Source: Octadecabacter antarcticus 307
GTDB taxonomy: Bacteria; Pseudomonadota; Alphaproteobacteria; Rhodobacterales; Rhodobacteraceae
DNA length: 64,000 bases
Assembly: GCF_000155675.2 (NCBI RefSeq)
Contig: NC_020911.1
Location: forward strand, 2,532,501 to 2,596,500
Direction: 5' to 3'
A program made the position numbers and the translations under genes. The notes beneath the pieces are model-generated. The model saw only the letters and a list, made by a program, of their open reading frames with translations, ran no database searches and was not told the DNA's origin. Below, piece by piece: positions 63,936 to 64,000 of this stretch (position 1 is its first letter; each line of letters opens with the position of its first letter).

Positions 63936-63971
63936 CCCTCTCATCGTTTGCGAGCAAACAACTGCCGAGCA
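63936..63971 (-). repeat. Palindromic element E25
   Basis: Box TGCTCGGCA, stem TTGTTTGC / GCAAACGA with loop TC (one mismatch), tail GAGAGGG. In OrfA before DFKAKVALEAI. Confidence 0.88.
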
Positions 63972-64000
63972 GTGGGACGAATGGTTCTTTCGTTTCGTCA

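Larger units (their letters stand above)
63643..64000 (-). pseudogene. IS3-family OrfA (element 6), partial, with two palindromic elements
   Basis: The gene enters from beyond the window end. Read high to low: E25, DFKAKVALEAICEEMTMAELSKKYGVH (helix-turn-helix), E24, then QIGTWKRAAIKNMAAGFSKRG, KLHSTIGQLVVERDFLKR and a stop near 63645. Removing the elements gives a normal OrfA of the same IS3 element as the adjacent OrfB. Confidence 0.85.

Noticed and set aside
62734..63971. Nine short repeats in 1.25 kb could suggest a CRISPR array
   Set aside because: The repeats are palindromic, in both orientations, irregularly spaced, with variable cores, and the sequence between them is recognisable IS3 transposase. 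No cas gene is present.

Overview
The window looks like a chromosomal segment of a marine alphaproteobacterium of the Roseobacter group (Rhodobacteraceae). The evidence is gene content typical of that clade: DUF6456 and DUF6477 proteins flanking one locus, an EnvZ-like kinase beside an MBL-fold protein, a non-pyrrolysine MttB homologue, a PPK2/TetR pair and a FadL porin. The very heavy load of insertion sequences (IS) resembles Octadecabacter-like genomes; the genus is an inference, not a demonstration.

Layout. 1-22 kb is mostly core chromosome: pgpA end, cinA-type amidase, amtB, a frameshifted prpD, a COQ10-like gene, hpt, two dead cytochrome c genes, lipA, DUF6456, IS1595 copy 1, DUF6477, mttB, guaA, a DUF218 gene, a broken IS481, a metallopeptidase-like protein, an EamA exporter, fadL, an ATPase, metA, a lipoprotein hydrolase, ppk2 and a tetR. 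22-28.7 kb is an IS nest: IS5, two IS3 elements, each interrupted by a different IS110-family element. 29-31.5 kb returns to core (histidine kinase, MBL hydrolase, tRNA-Asn). 31.5-49.9 kb is accessory: a tRNA-fMet 3' fragment that could be an attachment site, TetR/hydrolase pair, Y-family polymerase, oxidoreductase, NUDIX, VOC/LysE pair, an IS91 unit with its tyrosine recombinase, a MarR operon, and a second, apparently identical IS1595 copy between two truncated genes. 50-52.3 kb holds two more IS3 elements. 52.5-59.3 kb is a complete ribitol-type catabolic operon (ABC importer, ribitol dehydrogenase, FGGY kinase) with a divergent LacI regulator. 59.5-64 kb is a graveyard of IS1182 and IS3 elements.

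The most striking feature is a family of at least 25 short palindromic elements (34-39 bp, one of 57 bp). Each has a conserved TGCCCGGCA box, a variable but self-complementary stem with a 2-3 nt loop, and a conserved GAGAGGG tail. All 25 lie inside IS elements (IS3, IS5, IS481, IS1182) and none was found in host genes or in the other intergenic DNA. Stems differ from copy to copy with compensating changes. Three copies sit exactly at internal deletions or at an IS-IS fusion, including one whose two stem halves come from different parents. They appear to be small mobile or recombinogenic hairpins that break transposase genes. I know of no described family with these boxes, but no database search was possible.
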